Shown: positions 23,754 through 32,474 of the stretch, piece by piece
Layout: each line of letters opens with the position of its first letter
Position numbering within the stretch: the first letter of the stretch is position 1
Source of the DNA: Hominisplanchenecus murintestinalis
GTDB lineage: Bacteria; Bacillota; Clostridia; Lachnospirales; Lachnospiraceae
NCBI GenBank assembly: GCA_004793585.1
Contig: SRZB01000027.1
Location: 1 to 45,926, forward strand
Direction of reading: 5' to 3'
DNA: 45,926 nucleotides
The notes under the pieces: model-generated
Database searches by the model: none
What the model saw: the letters and a program-made list of their open reading frames with translations, nothing else
What the model was told of the DNA's origin: nothing
Translations under genes and position numbers: made by a program

Positions 23754-25397
23754 GTGGGAAACGTATTAGACAATATAATCGGCTTCATTTCTCCCGCAGC
23801 CGGAGCCAGGAGGGAGGCGTGGCGGCAGTATTTAGACGAACAGCGCCATTATGACGCCGGAAGCTACGACCGCCTTAACGCCGGGTGGGTGGCTTACAAT
23901 CAGAGCGCGGAGCAAACGGATCGCTACAGCAGGGACACGATCCGCGCAAGGGCGCGGGACCTTGAGCGAAACAGCGACATGGCTAACAGCATAATCGGAG
24001 CTTACCGCCGGAACGTAGTAGGACACGGCTGGACGCTTCGGGCAAGGACCAGCAACGAAACCCTTAATAAGAAGATCCAGGAAGCCTGGGCGGAGTGGTG
24101 CAAGCGTAAAAATTGCGACGTAACCGAAACGCAGAGCTTTAATCAGATGCTTAGAATGGCGGAGCGCCGGAAGAAAGTAGACGGCGGAATCCTTTTTAAG
24201 AAATGCTATACCGGAGGCGGCCTGCTGCCCTTTAAGTTGCAGGCGTTGGAGGTTGACGAGCTGGACACCGGCAGAGTAGCGCCGCATAACCCGAAATGCC
24301 GCGTTATTGGAGGAATAGAGCTTAACACCTATAACAAGCCGGTCGGCTATTGGATAAGGCAGTATAACGTAGACGGCTTCGGGCAGATTGACCCCGTATA
24401 TGTTCCGGCGAAGGATATTATTTATTTCTTCACGAAAGACCGCCCCTCCCAGGTTCGGGAGATGAGCGACCTGGCCCCGACCATTACCAGGGTAAGGGAC
24501 GCGAATGAGTTTATGACGGCGGTAAGCGTAAAGGAGCGCATAGCCGCCTGCCTTGCGGTTTTCGTAAAAAAGATTATTCCTACAACGGGAAACTTTGCAA
24601 GGGGAATAAACCAGGACAGCAGGCCGCGTGAGGACTACGACGGGAAGCGGATCAGCCCCGGCATGATAAAAGAGCTTAACGCCGGGGACGAGATCCAGGT
24701 CGTAAACCCGACCGGGCAGGCAACGGACGCCGCCAGCTATATCAAGCTGCAGCAGCGGCTTATAGGAGCCGGGCAGGGCTTAAGCTACGAAGCCACGAGC
24801 CGCGACATGAGTCAGAGCAATTACAGCAGCGCCCGCCAGGGAATTATTGAGGATGGCCAGACCTACATAGAGGACATAGAACTGCTGCAGGAGGTTGTGA
24901 TGGACGAAGTATACGAAACCTTCATAATTTCCGGCGTTCTTTCCGGCTTATTCAATATCCCCGGATTTTGGGAGGATAAGCAGAAATATTTTAAGCACGA
25001 ATGGGTGGCAGCACCGAAAAAGTGGATAGACCCCAGCAAAGAGGCCATGGCAACAAAGATCGCGTTGCAGACCGGCCAAAAGACATACCCGCAGATCGCG
25101 GCGGAGAACGGCAAAGACTGGAAAGAACAGATAGACGAAACCGTCGCCGTTTTGGAATACGCCAGGGAAAAAGGCTTAGAGATGGGAGGTGTTATATTTG
25201 ACAGAACAGAAGCAGACCTTACTCCTGCAGACGAAAAAGACGAGCAGGACCCGGCAGCCGTACCAGCACCTGCAGACCAGGGCGGCGGAAACCAGCCCCC
25301 AGGGCAGCCGGCAGAACAGCAGCCAGGGAACCAGCCGGCAGAGCAGCCGACAGCCGGCGACGGACAGCAGGAGGGAAAATCAAATAAGGGCGTTTAG
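23754..25397 (+). CDS. Portal protein, lambda gpB family
   Basis: A 547-residue portal that forms the dodecameric DNA channel of the head. RARDLERNSDMANSIIGAYRRNVVG and the EAWAEWCKRKNCDV block, followed by YEATSRDMSQSNYSSARQ, are diagnostic of lambda-type portals. GTG 23754 follows GGAGGGAAAG. The last 65 residues are a proline/glutamine-rich tail encoded in the stretch that also encodes the protease N-terminus in another frame. Confidence 0.93.
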   Translation: MGNVLDNIIGFISPAAGARREAWRQYLDEQRHYDAGSYDRLNAGWVAYNQSAEQTDRYSRDTIRARARDLERNSDMANSIIGAYRRNVVGHGWTLRARTSNETLNKKIQEAWAEWCKRKNCDVTETQSFNQMLRMAERRKKVDGGILFKKCYTGGGLLPFKLQALEVDELDTGRVAPHNPKCRVIGGIELNTYNKPVGYWIRQYNVDGFGQIDPVYVPAKDIIYFFTKDRPSQVREMSDLAPTITRVRDANEFMTAVSVKERIAACLAVFVKKIIPTTGNFARGINQDSRPREDYDGKRISPGMIKELNAGDEIQVVNPTGQATDAASYIKLQQRLIGAGQGLSYEATSRDMSQSNYSSARQGIIEDGQTYIEDIELLQEVVMDEVYETFIISGVLSGLFNIPGFWEDKQKYFKHEWVAAPKKWIDPSKEAMATKIALQTGQKTYPQIAAENGKDWKEQIDETVAVLEYAREKGLEMGGVIFDRTEADLTPADEKDEQDPAAVPAPADQGGGNQPPGQPAEQQPGNQPAEQPTAGDGQQEGKSNKGV

Positions 25398-25947
25398 TAC
25401 GGCAACCATACGCGCCATGGAAGGCGAAGGGAATGAGCGGAAGTTCATTCTTTCTTTTTCTTCAGAAGAACCATACGAGCGTTACTGGGGGAAGGAGATT
25501 TTAGACCACAACCCGGCAGCCGTTGACCTTACCAGGCTTAACAGTATAGGCGTCCTTCTTTTCAACCATAACCGCGATAAAGTTATCGGCAGAATAAACC
25601 GCGCCTGGATTGAAAACCAGAGAGGCATGGCCGAGGTTGAATTTGACGCAGACGAGAGCAGCGAGGTCATTTTCCAGAAGGTAAAAAGCGGGACACTTAA
25701 AGGCGTTTCCGTAGGATATAAGATCGGCGTTATTGAAGAAGTAATGGCGAATAAGATATCCACCGACGGACGCTTTAGCGGCCCTTGCGACGTCGCAAGG
25801 GAATGGATGCCCTACGAGATAAGCATAGTAAGCGTCCCGGCGGACGCTACCGTGGGAGTAGGGCGGGAGCTTAAGGGGAACCCCCAGGCTCCGGAAACTT
25901 TATCTTGTTTTGAGGCGCAGCTTCAAATAAATAAAAACAGAAAATAG
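25198..25947 (+). CDS. HK97-type prohead protease
   Basis: A 249-residue maturation protease. The catalytic core starts near IRAFSTATIRAMEGEG and includes GVLLFNHNRDKVIGR (active-site histidine) and KSGTLKGVSVGYK (nucleophile serine region). It cleaves the capsid N-terminal delta domain. TTG 25198 lies 8 bases after GGGAGG and is preferred to GTG 25189, which overlaps that site. The first 65 residues overlap the portal gene by 200 bases and are glutamine/serine/threonine-rich, probably disordered. It contains a copy of the 14-bp palindrome. Confidence 0.85.
   Translation: MTEQKQTLLLQTKKTSRTRQPYQHLQTRAAETSPQGSRQNSSQGTSRQSSRQPATDSRRENQIRAFSTATIRAMEGEGNERKFILSFSSEEPYERYWGKEILDHNPAAVDLTRLNSIGVLLFNHNRDKVIGRINRAWIENQRGMAEVEFDADESSEVIFQKVKSGTLKGVSVGYKIGVIEEVMANKISTDGRFSGPCDVAREWMPYEISIVSVPADATVGVGRELKGNPQAPETLSCFEAQLQINKNRK
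25782..25801. repeat. Palindrome, copy 3, 20 bp perfect
   Basis: CCCTTGCGACGTCGCAAGGG is a perfect 20-bp palindrome within the protease gene, extending the 14-bp core found at 3941 and 17383. As at 3941 it encodes Cys-Asp-Val-Ala. A degenerate copy (12 of 14) is at 23712-23725. Confidence 0.7.
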
Positions 25948-25959
25948 GAGGTAAACCAC

Positions 25960-27537
25960 ATGACACCGAAACAGAGAAAAGAAGCCGCCATGCTTAAGCA
26001 GCAGGCCATTGTGAACGCTGCCAAGGCGGACGGGAACCGGGCGCTGACGGCGGAGGAGCAGGCACAGTTTAACGACCTGCAGCGCGAGATCGACGAAGCC
26101 CAGGCAGAGATCAACACCCAGGAAAGAGGGCTTGCAGGAGGCACAGGAGCGCCGTCAGCGCCCCCGGCGGCAATACCCCAGGGAAACCCCGTCCAGACAG
26201 CTACAGCGGCAGCAGGAGCGCCCCAGGACGGCCAGAGAGCCGCAGCAGAAGCGGAGCGTACCCGCGCAGCGGAGATTATGGCGCTTTGCCGCGATTTTGA
26301 TATTGACCCCACGGAATACGTCCGCAACGGTTCCAGCCTGGACCAGGTACGGAGCGCGATCCTTGACGGCATGAGGCAGACCGGAAGCCCGGTGGGCGTC
26401 CAGGTTACAAGGGACGAAGGGGACACGTTCAGAGAGAGGGCAACCGACGCCCTTATGATGCGGGCAGGCGTTACCGTTGAGAACCCGGCGGACGGAGCGC
26501 AGGAGCTTAGAGCCATGAGCCTGCGCGATTTGGGTATTGAGTGTTTAAGCAGGGACGGGCGCGACGTAAGAACCCTTTTACGAATGGACCCCGACGAGAT
26601 GTACGGCGAGCTTTGCCGCCAGTTCTACAACCCTACGGCAGCCTTCCCGGCGATCCTTGACAATACGATCCGGAAAAGCATTGTGCAGCTTTACAACGCA
26701 GTACCTACGACCTTCCAGGCATGGACCACAAAGGGCAGCCTGAAAGACTTTAAGACCACGGCGGACCACGAATACGTGATCGGAGGCATGGGCGACTTTT
26801 TACTGGTTCCCGAAAACGGAGAGCTTAAGCCCATGATCCCGAAAACGGAGTTACTGCCGAACCGCAAGCTGGACACTTACGGGCGTACATTCAGCATGAC
26901 CCGCCAGGCGTTCATCAACGATGATATCGGCTTTTTAACGGAGGTTCCCGGACTTTACGCCCAGGCCGCGAAAAAAACCATTGATAAGCAGGTGTACGGC
27001 TTGCTTTACAATAACGGGAAGATTTTCGACGGCGTAAACCTTTTCGACGCGAAGCACAACAATCTGATCAAGACCGGCTGCAAGCCTTCCCAGGCTTCGA
27101 TCCAGAGCATTATTTTACAGATGCAGCGGCAGAAAGACCAGTTCGGAGAGGCGATTTATATTACGCCGCAGCACATTATTGTGCCGGTTGGCTACGAGTT
27201 TGAGCTTGCAGTTATTCTGCACAGCGCCCAGGTCGTAGGCAGCAATAACAACGATATTAACCCGCTGTACAACTACCCGATCAATATTATTCAGACGCCG
27301 GTCCTTAACGCCCTTGCAGGGGAAAACGCCGTGCCGTGGTTCATGGTTGCGAATACCGCCAGCGCGAAGCACATCCAGGTGGACTACTTGAACGGGCAGG
27401 AAACCCCGACCGTAAGACGCATGGAAACGCCCGGCGTTTTGGGCTTCCAGTGGGACATTTATCTTGACTGGGGGATCGCCGTAAGGGACTTCCGCGGGAT
27501 TGCAAAGAACCCCGGAGAAAAGATCGTAGCAGCATAA
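25960..27537 (+). CDS. Major capsid protein
   Basis: A 525-residue capsid subunit. The first 100 or so residues are a coiled-coil, alanine/glutamine-rich scaffolding (delta) domain expected to be removed by the protease. The HK97-fold shell region begins around the FPAILDNTIRKSIVQLYNAV block and continues through DKQVYGLLYNN and LFDAKHNNL, resembling Mu gpT-like and related capsid families. Its position after protease and portal confirms the role. Strong AGGAGG ribosome site. Confidence 0.88.
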   Translation: MTPKQRKEAAMLKQQAIVNAAKADGNRALTAEEQAQFNDLQREIDEAQAEINTQERGLAGGTGAPSAPPAAIPQGNPVQTATAAAGAPQDGQRAAAEAERTRAAEIMALCRDFDIDPTEYVRNGSSLDQVRSAILDGMRQTGSPVGVQVTRDEGDTFRERATDALMMRAGVTVENPADGAQELRAMSLRDLGIECLSRDGRDVRTLLRMDPDEMYGELCRQFYNPTAAFPAILDNTIRKSIVQLYNAVPTTFQAWTTKGSLKDFKTTADHEYVIGGMGDFLLVPENGELKPMIPKTELLPNRKLDTYGRTFSMTRQAFINDDIGFLTEVPGLYAQAAKKTIDKQVYGLLYNNGKIFDGVNLFDAKHNNLIKTGCKPSQASIQSIILQMQRQKDQFGEAIYITPQHIIVPVGYEFELAVILHSAQVVGSNNNDINPLYNYPINIIQTPVLNALAGENAVPWFMVANTASAKHIQVDYLNGQETPTVRRMETPGVLGFQWDIYLDWGIAVRDFRGIAKNPGEKIVAA

Positions 27538-27559
27538 AAGAGAAAAGGAGGACAAGACC

Positions 27560-27892
27560 ATGAGTAAGGCCGCATTTTGGCAGAGAGGGGAGGCCCTCGA
27601 CTATACGAACACCGGGACAAAGACCATTGAGGCGAACACAATTATTTCTTTCGGAGGGCATATCGGGATCGCCGGAACGGACATTTTACCCGGCGAAGTT
27701 GGCTCGCTTCATGTTACGGGCGTTTTTGAGATGCCCAAGACGGATGCCGCAGCCATTGAGATGGGGACGGAGGTATATTTTGACGGAGAAGGGATCACGG
27801 CAACTAAGGGCGACAGTGCTATCCCTGCAGGCTATGCGGTGCAGGCAGCCGCCGCAGCCGACACTGTTATCCTGGTAAAGCTGGGCGGCTGA
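27560..27892 (+). CDS. Capsid cement/decoration protein (DUF2190-like)
   Basis: A 110-residue beta-rich protein with the pattern of DUF2190/capsid cement proteins: MSKAAFWQRGEALDYTNTGT, then GGHIGIAGTDILPGEVGSLH and a VYFDGEGITAT block. It would stabilise the expanded head. It directly follows the capsid gene, the usual location, after AAAAGGAGG. Confidence 0.8.
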   Translation: MSKAAFWQRGEALDYTNTGTKTIEANTIISFGGHIGIAGTDILPGEVGSLHVTGVFEMPKTDAAAIEMGTEVYFDGEGITATKGDSAIPAGYAVQAAAAADTVILVKLGG

Positions 27893-28203
27893 TGAAGCAG
27901 CTTATAGCAGTTTCCCCGATCCTTTTTGAAAGCGTAAACTATGAGCCGGGCGACGAGCTGCCGACACATAACGCTGGGCTTGTAGAAGCGTGGATCGGGA
28001 ACGGCGCGGCCATTTGGCAGGACGACGAGGAACCGGAGAAAAAGCCGGTAAAAGGGAAGGCACGGACGGCGCCCGCAGGGCTTACGGGCGACGCTTACCC
28101 TTCCGCCGGGCCGGAGCAGGATTTAGTGGGGAAGCCGCCGTCCAGGAAAACCAGGGGCGCACAGACGGAGCCGGCCAAAGGAAGGAGGAAAAGCAGTGCG
28201 TAA
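27892..28203 (+). CDS. Hypothetical head protein
   Basis: A 103-residue protein overlapping the cement stop (TGATG). The first 50 residues (MKQLIAVSPILFESVNYEPG) form a small beta domain seen in short head-completion proteins, and the remainder is a lysine/proline-rich disordered tail. Role probably in the head-tail interface; not certain. Confidence 0.65.
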   Translation: MKQLIAVSPILFESVNYEPGDELPTHNAGLVEAWIGNGAAIWQDDEEPEKKPVKGKARTAPAGLTGDAYPSAGPEQDLVGKPPSRKTRGAQTEPAKGRRKSSA

Positions 28204-28531
28204 GCCGCTGACATTTAAGGAGCTTCTGAGGCAGGATGTAAAAACGGTATTCCTTAACCCGGCAGAGTTTGGGGAAGAACACACGGTCAATGGAAAATCC
28301 ATGCTGATTATTATTGACGATAACGAGCTTACAGAGAGGGAAAAGCGGATAAAAAGCAACATGGATGGGATATACAAAAAGCAAACGCTTATATACGTTT
28401 CCGCTTTGGACTACGGCCCACTTCCGGGAGTAGGCAAACCTGTCAGAATAGACGGCGCAACCTTTATCGTTACCGACAGTTTGAATGAGGGCGGCGTGTA
28501 TTCCTTGCATTTGGAGGCGAATAAGAGTTGA
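28196..28531 (+). CDS. Head-tail joining protein, lambda FII-like
   Basis: A 111-residue protein from GTG 28196. The arrangement FKELLRQDVKTVFLNPAEFG, VNGKSMLIIIDD and GVGKPVRIDGATFIVTDS resembles the phage ATP-binding-sugar-transporter-like/FII head-tail connector family. It would cap the portal for tail docking. It overlaps both neighbours by a few bases. Confidence 0.7.
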   Translation: MRKPLTFKELLRQDVKTVFLNPAEFGEEHTVNGKSMLIIIDDNELTEREKRIKSNMDGIYKKQTLIYVSALDYGPLPGVGKPVRIDGATFIVTDSLNEGGVYSLHLEANKS

Positions 28532-29109
28532 TAGAAATAAGCTACGATCGGAATATGCTGGCGCAGGTTGAGAAGAAACTGGGGAAGATGAAAAACGAGG
28601 CTCCGAAAGCACTTAAGAACGCAATCAATCAGACTGCCAAGCAGGCGCGGAAAGAACTGGCAATCGAGGCTCAGAAAACCTATACCGTAAAAACGGGGCG
28701 ATTTAATAAGGCCATGAAAATCAAAAACGCAACTCCGTCTAGGTTGGAGGCGACCATAAAGGCAACGGGTAAGGTTATGGGGCTGAAAGATTTTAAGGTA
28801 AGCCCCGCCACCATGCGGACCGGAGAAAACCGCCCGGAGGTAGTAAAGGCGAAAGTATTAAAATCCGGCGGCATGAAGCCCCTGCAGATGGGCAGCCTTA
28901 AAGCCTTCGTTACAAAGTTCGCAAGCGGCCATGTTGCAGTAGCGCAGCGGCGCGGAAGCGAGCGTAAACCGATTAAGGCTTTTTCCGCCAACTCTATCCC
29001 GGTTATGCTGGGGAACGAAAAACGGGTATACGGCGTAGTAAAGCCGCATATTAAAGAAAACCTTAAGCGGAACGTACAAGCCCAGGTTAGAAAGATTTTG
29101 GAGGGATAA
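28528..29109 (+). CDS. Minor tail protein Z-like tail completion
   Basis: A 193-residue protein from TTG 28528, overlapping the previous stop. It matches the Minor_tail_Z family pattern: KKLGKMKNEAPKALKNAINQ with TAKQARKELA in the first third, a VKTGRFNKAMKIKNA strand, and a basic C-terminus. It completes the tail-head joint in lambda-like phages. Confidence 0.8.
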   Translation: MIEISYDRNMLAQVEKKLGKMKNEAPKALKNAINQTAKQARKELAIEAQKTYTVKTGRFNKAMKIKNATPSRLEATIKATGKVMGLKDFKVSPATMRTGENRPEVVKAKVLKSGGMKPLQMGSLKAFVTKFASGHVAVAQRRGSERKPIKAFSANSIPVMLGNEKRVYGVVKPHIKENLKRNVQAQVRKILEG

Positions 29110-29113
29110 AAAG

Positions 29114-29635
29114 ATGGTTGCTACATTTCTGCAGCAGGAGCTGTCCGACGAGCTTAAGAAGATTTTTAAGGGCTTCCGGCTTAAGAATCCGCAGGGGGAG
29201 GAAAGCGAGCTTAATATATTTGAGCAGCTTTTACCCATGCCGGAACCGGCGGCGGAGCAGGAGGAAATCCCGTCGGAGCTTTTAGAAAACGGCCTGGCCG
29301 AAGAACAGACAGCGCCGGACCCGTACCCGTATATAGTTGTCCGGATTGCAGACGGGGAAATAAAAGACGAAAACAGCGCCCAGGAGGCCAACATAACCCT
29401 GCTTTTTGGCACATACGAACCGGACTACGACAAGCAGGGACACAAAGACATTTTAAACATTATAGCCAAAATTTATGAGAGGTTCGCAAAGTTCCCGGTA
29501 CTTAACGGCAAGTATACGATACAGTACCCCATATTATGGACTTTGCAAGACGAAGAATCCTACCCCTTTTATTTTGGGGGCATGAATTTAACTTTTGAGA
29601 TTGCGGCAGTAAGAAGGGAGGACCCATACGCATGA
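29114..29635 (+). CDS. Putative tail terminator
   Basis: A 173-residue protein with an acidic insertion (residues 30-70) and a beta-rich end (PYIVVRIADGEIKDENSAQE, then a LLFGTYEPDYDKQGHKDIL block). Length, fold pattern and position between Z-like and sheath genes suggest the tail terminator or neck protein. Assignment rests largely on gene order. Confidence 0.6.
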   Translation: MVATFLQQELSDELKKIFKGFRLKNPQGEESELNIFEQLLPMPEPAAEQEEIPSELLENGLAEEQTAPDPYPYIVVRIADGEIKDENSAQEANITLLFGTYEPDYDKQGHKDILNIIAKIYERFAKFPVLNGKYTIQYPILWTLQDEESYPFYFGGMNLTFEIAAVRREDPYA

Positions 29636-29922
29636 GCGAAGCAGCAGAGAAAAAGCAGACGCCCAAGAAGGCGGCGGCAAAAGCGCCGGAGAAGCAACCG
29701 GGGATCGTGGTCTATATTGGCCCGGATATTCCCGGAGCGAAGCAGTATACGACATATAACAACGGCCTGCCGGATGCATTGAAGGACCGCGCAAAAGCGC
29801 AGCCCTTTTTTAATTCACTTATTGTGCCGGTTGAGAGATTGGCGCAGGCCAACGCAGAGCTGGCAAAGGAGGGAAGCGCCTTAAGCGTTTTCTTCAAAAG
29901 AGCAGCAGAAAGCAAAGAATAA
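29632..29922 (+). CDS. Small protein preceding the sheath
   Basis: A 96-residue protein overlapping the previous stop. A lysine/alanine-rich start (MSEAAEKKQTPKKAAAKAPE) precedes a compact segment GIVVYIGPDIPGAKQYTTYN. A gene like this commonly precedes contractile tail sheaths in Firmicute phages; function unknown. Confidence 0.62.
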   Translation: MSEAAEKKQTPKKAAAKAPEKQPGIVVYIGPDIPGAKQYTTYNNGLPDALKDRAKAQPFFNSLIVPVERLAQANAELAKEGSALSVFFKRAAESKE

Positions 29923-29940
29923 CGGAAGGAGAGAAAAGAG

Positions 29941-31404
29941 ATGGCTTACAACCATGGTGTAAGAATTTTAGAAAACCCCACCAGCCTCACGGCGCCGATC
30001 CTCGGTACGGCGGCTTTCCAGGTAGTAGTAGGCGTTTCCCCGGTAAATTTGGCTGAGGACCCCTATAACGCTACCAACGTAGTGAAGCTGGCTTACAGCT
30101 TCGCGGAAGCCAGCGCGGCGGTCGGGTATTCTAACAACTTAAAAGATTACACGTTAAACCAGAGCATAAGCGCGACTTTTAAAAAGTTTGCAGTTGCGCC
30201 GATTGCGCTTATTAACGTCCTGGACCCGAAGAAACATAAGGACGCAATCCCCAAAAAAAGCTACCAGGTAGACGCCCTGCAGGCGACCGTAGACGTTGAG
30301 GGAGTCCTGCTTGATACCTTAGTTGTTGAGAGCGGGGAAACCACGCTGCAGCCGGATGCGGATTACGTTACCGGCTTCGACAACGACGGTTATGCGGTTA
30401 TTACGCTTTTAGAGGAAGGAGCAGGGAAAGACGCGACAACCTTAAGCGTTTCCGGCGAGAAGATCGACCCGTCCCAGGTAACGCGGGACGACATTGTGGG
30501 AGGCTACAACGTAAGCACCGGTAAGGAAAGCGGCCTGGAGCTTGTACGGCAGGTTTACCCGCTTTTTGGCATGACGCCCGGACTTATTACCGCGCCCGGA
30601 TATTCAAGAGATCCCGTTGTTGCTTCGGTTATGGCGGCGAAGTGCCTTAAAATTAACGGGCTTTTCACTTGCGAATGTATCGCGGACCTTGACAGCACGG
30701 AGGACGGAGCGACGAGGTATACAGACGTAAAGACCGTAAAGGAGAAATCCGGCTTTATAAGCGAGCATATGTCGGTGGTATGGCCGAAGGTAAGGATCGG
30801 GGACGAGGTTTACTATTTCAGCGCCATTTATTCAGCGCTGATCGCTTACGTTGACGCCAGCAACGACGACGTGCCGAACCTTTCAGCCAGCAATAAGGCA
30901 ATTCCCATCACCGGCCTTTGTTTGGATGACGCCGAGGACAGCGAGATCGTAGTAGACCAGGAGCAGGCGAACCTGGTAAACAGCTTCGGAGTTTCCACGG
31001 CGATCAATTTTAACGGCTTCCGTTCCTGGGGAAACAATAGCGCAGCTTACCCCGGAACCACCGACCCGAAAGATCGCTGGTTTTGTTGCAGGCGCTTCTT
31101 TTCCTGGTGGGGAAACAGCTTTATTTTAAGCTATTTCCAGAAGGTAGACGATCCCGCAAATACGCGGCTTATTGAGGCGATTTGTGACGCAGAGAACATC
31201 CGGGGCAATTCTTACGCAGCCCAGGGGAAGTGCGCGGGTGCAAGAATTACTTTCAGCGAGGACGAGAACCCGATCACGGATATTTTAAACGGGAAAATCC
31301 AGTTTCACCAGTACCTGGCGCCATACACTCCGGCGGAGGATATTTTAAACGTATTGGAGTTTGATCCGACCATGTTAGAGGCAGCGTTAGGAGGTGGCGA
31401 GTAA
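29941..31404 (+). CDS. Tail sheath protein, P2 FI-like
   Basis: A 487-residue contractile sheath subunit. It starts MAYNHGVRILENPTSLTAPI, typical of P2 FI-like sheaths, and has VGYSNNLKDYTLNQSI, FGMTPGLITAPGYSRDP and a C-terminal GKCAGARITFSEDENP block. It establishes a myovirus tail, in contrast to the lambda-like head. Ribosome site AAGGAGAG. Confidence 0.92.
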   Translation: MAYNHGVRILENPTSLTAPILGTAAFQVVVGVSPVNLAEDPYNATNVVKLAYSFAEASAAVGYSNNLKDYTLNQSISATFKKFAVAPIALINVLDPKKHKDAIPKKSYQVDALQATVDVEGVLLDTLVVESGETTLQPDADYVTGFDNDGYAVITLLEEGAGKDATTLSVSGEKIDPSQVTRDDIVGGYNVSTGKESGLELVRQVYPLFGMTPGLITAPGYSRDPVVASVMAAKCLKINGLFTCECIADLDSTEDGATRYTDVKTVKEKSGFISEHMSVVWPKVRIGDEVYYFSAIYSALIAYVDASNDDVPNLSASNKAIPITGLCLDDAEDSEIVVDQEQANLVNSFGVSTAINFNGFRSWGNNSAAYPGTTDPKDRWFCCRRFFSWWGNSFILSYFQKVDDPANTRLIEAICDAENIRGNSYAAQGKCAGARITFSEDENPITDILNGKIQFHQYLAPYTPAEDILNVLEFDPTMLEAALGGGE

Positions 31405-31405
31405 T

Positions 31406-31927
31406 ATGGCTTACAATATTCCTTCAAAAATAAATTCATTCAACGTATACAAAGACGGGACGAAGCTGGTCGGCATTTCCGACGAGGTAACGCTGCCGGA
31501 CTTCGAGAGCTTAACGGAAACTTTAAGCGGCCCCGGTATTTTGGGCGAGGTTGACGACCCCACCCTGGGACACTTCCAGAGCATGGAGATGGAGATCCCG
31601 TTCAGACAGATGGACAAGGATTTATTTATTCTTTCGGACGATATTTCAAGCGTTACGGTTACTTTGAGGGGTTCGATCCAGTACACCGTAAACGACACCG
31701 GAGCAACGGCCTTTAAGCCCATGCGCGTGGTAGTTCGCGGAAAGAATAAGGGCATCACCGGCGGCAAGGCGAAGCAGGGGACCGGGACGGGAAGCAGCAT
31801 AAAGCTGGAGCTTCTTTATATTTTGATTGAGATCGACAACGTAACGGAGATTGAGCTTGACAAGCTCAACTTTGTTTACAAGGTACACGGTAAAGACTTA
31901 TTAGAGAAAGTGAGGAAAATGTGTTGA
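31406..31927 (+). CDS. Major tail tube protein, P2 FII-like
   Basis: A 173-residue inner tube subunit. MAYNIPSKINSFNVYKDGTK, then LVGISDEVTLPDFESLTETL and MEIPFRQMDKDLF are the conserved FII blocks. ATG 31406 is placed by AGGAGG at 31389 rather than the GTG overlapping that site. It polymerises inside the sheath. Confidence 0.92.
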   Translation: MAYNIPSKINSFNVYKDGTKLVGISDEVTLPDFESLTETLSGPGILGEVDDPTLGHFQSMEMEIPFRQMDKDLFILSDDISSVTVTLRGSIQYTVNDTGATAFKPMRVVVRGKNKGITGGKAKQGTGTGSSIKLELLYILIEIDNVTEIELDKLNFVYKVHGKDLLEKVRKMC

Positions 31928-32301
31928 TGGATAAGGAGAAAAATTTAACCCAGGCAGCAGAGGCAGAGGCGGCAGCAGTTGAGGCAAGAAAAAAGCAGGA
32001 GATGGAGGACAACCAATTTCTGGTATTCTTTAAAAAGCACTTTACCTTTGAGGGCGTAGACTACGAGAGCGTGGACTTAAGTGGCTTAGAGAGCTTAAGC
32101 GCGGCAGACATGATCGCAGTAAACAAGACCATTGAGCGCGGCGGAACGGTAAACGTATTACCGGAGATGTCCCTGGAATACGCCTGCCTTATTTCTGCCA
32201 GGGCTACCGGGAAACCAGTGGAATTTTTTAAGGCATTGCCGCCGAAGGAGGCGCTTAAAATTAAAAACCGTGTGACAAATTTTTTGTACAGCGAGGACTA
32301 A
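31927..32301 (+). CDS. Tail assembly chaperone, P2 gpE-like, zero frame
   Basis: A 124-residue protein with ATG 31927 overlapping the tube stop (TGATG). An acidic helical lead is followed by HFTFEGVDYESVDLSGLESL and VLPEMSLEYACLISARATGK, the pattern of P2 gpE-like chaperones that coat the tape measure during assembly. Near its end a slippery sequence allows a longer product. Confidence 0.85.
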   Translation: MDKEKNLTQAAEAEAAAVEARKKQEMEDNQFLVFFKKHFTFEGVDYESVDLSGLESLSAADMIAVNKTIERGGTVNVLPEMSLEYACLISARATGKPVEFFKALPPKEALKIKNRVTNFLYSED

Positions 32302-32474
32302 ATCCGACAGATGGCTCTAGAATCCGGAAACTGGCTATACATTTGTCAATCATATTGCGGACAGGCTTAGACGCATTAGAAAGCCTGTCCGTTTTTGAAT
32401 TATTGGAGATAGCGAAGGAGGTGACGGAGATTTATGGCAGCGAGCGGCGGCAAGGAAATGGAAATCGCTATTAA
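32277..32474 (+). CDS. Frameshifted extension of the tail chaperone (gpE+E')
   Basis: A AAT TTT at 32277-32283 is a canonical X XXY YYZ slip site in the gpE frame. A -1 shift there continues through an open frame to a stop at 32472-32474, adding 63 residues, including SIILRTGLDALESLSVFELL and EIAKEVTEIYG, for a fusion of about 182 residues. The extension looks like real protein, with the short LxxLL-type helix typical of E' tails, and overlaps the tape measure by 41 bases. It has no start of its own. P2 and lambda use the same strategy here. Confidence 0.82.
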   Translation, partial: KFFVQRGLNPTDGSRIRKLAIHLSIILRTGLDALESLSVFELLEIAKEVTEIYGSERRQGNGNRY

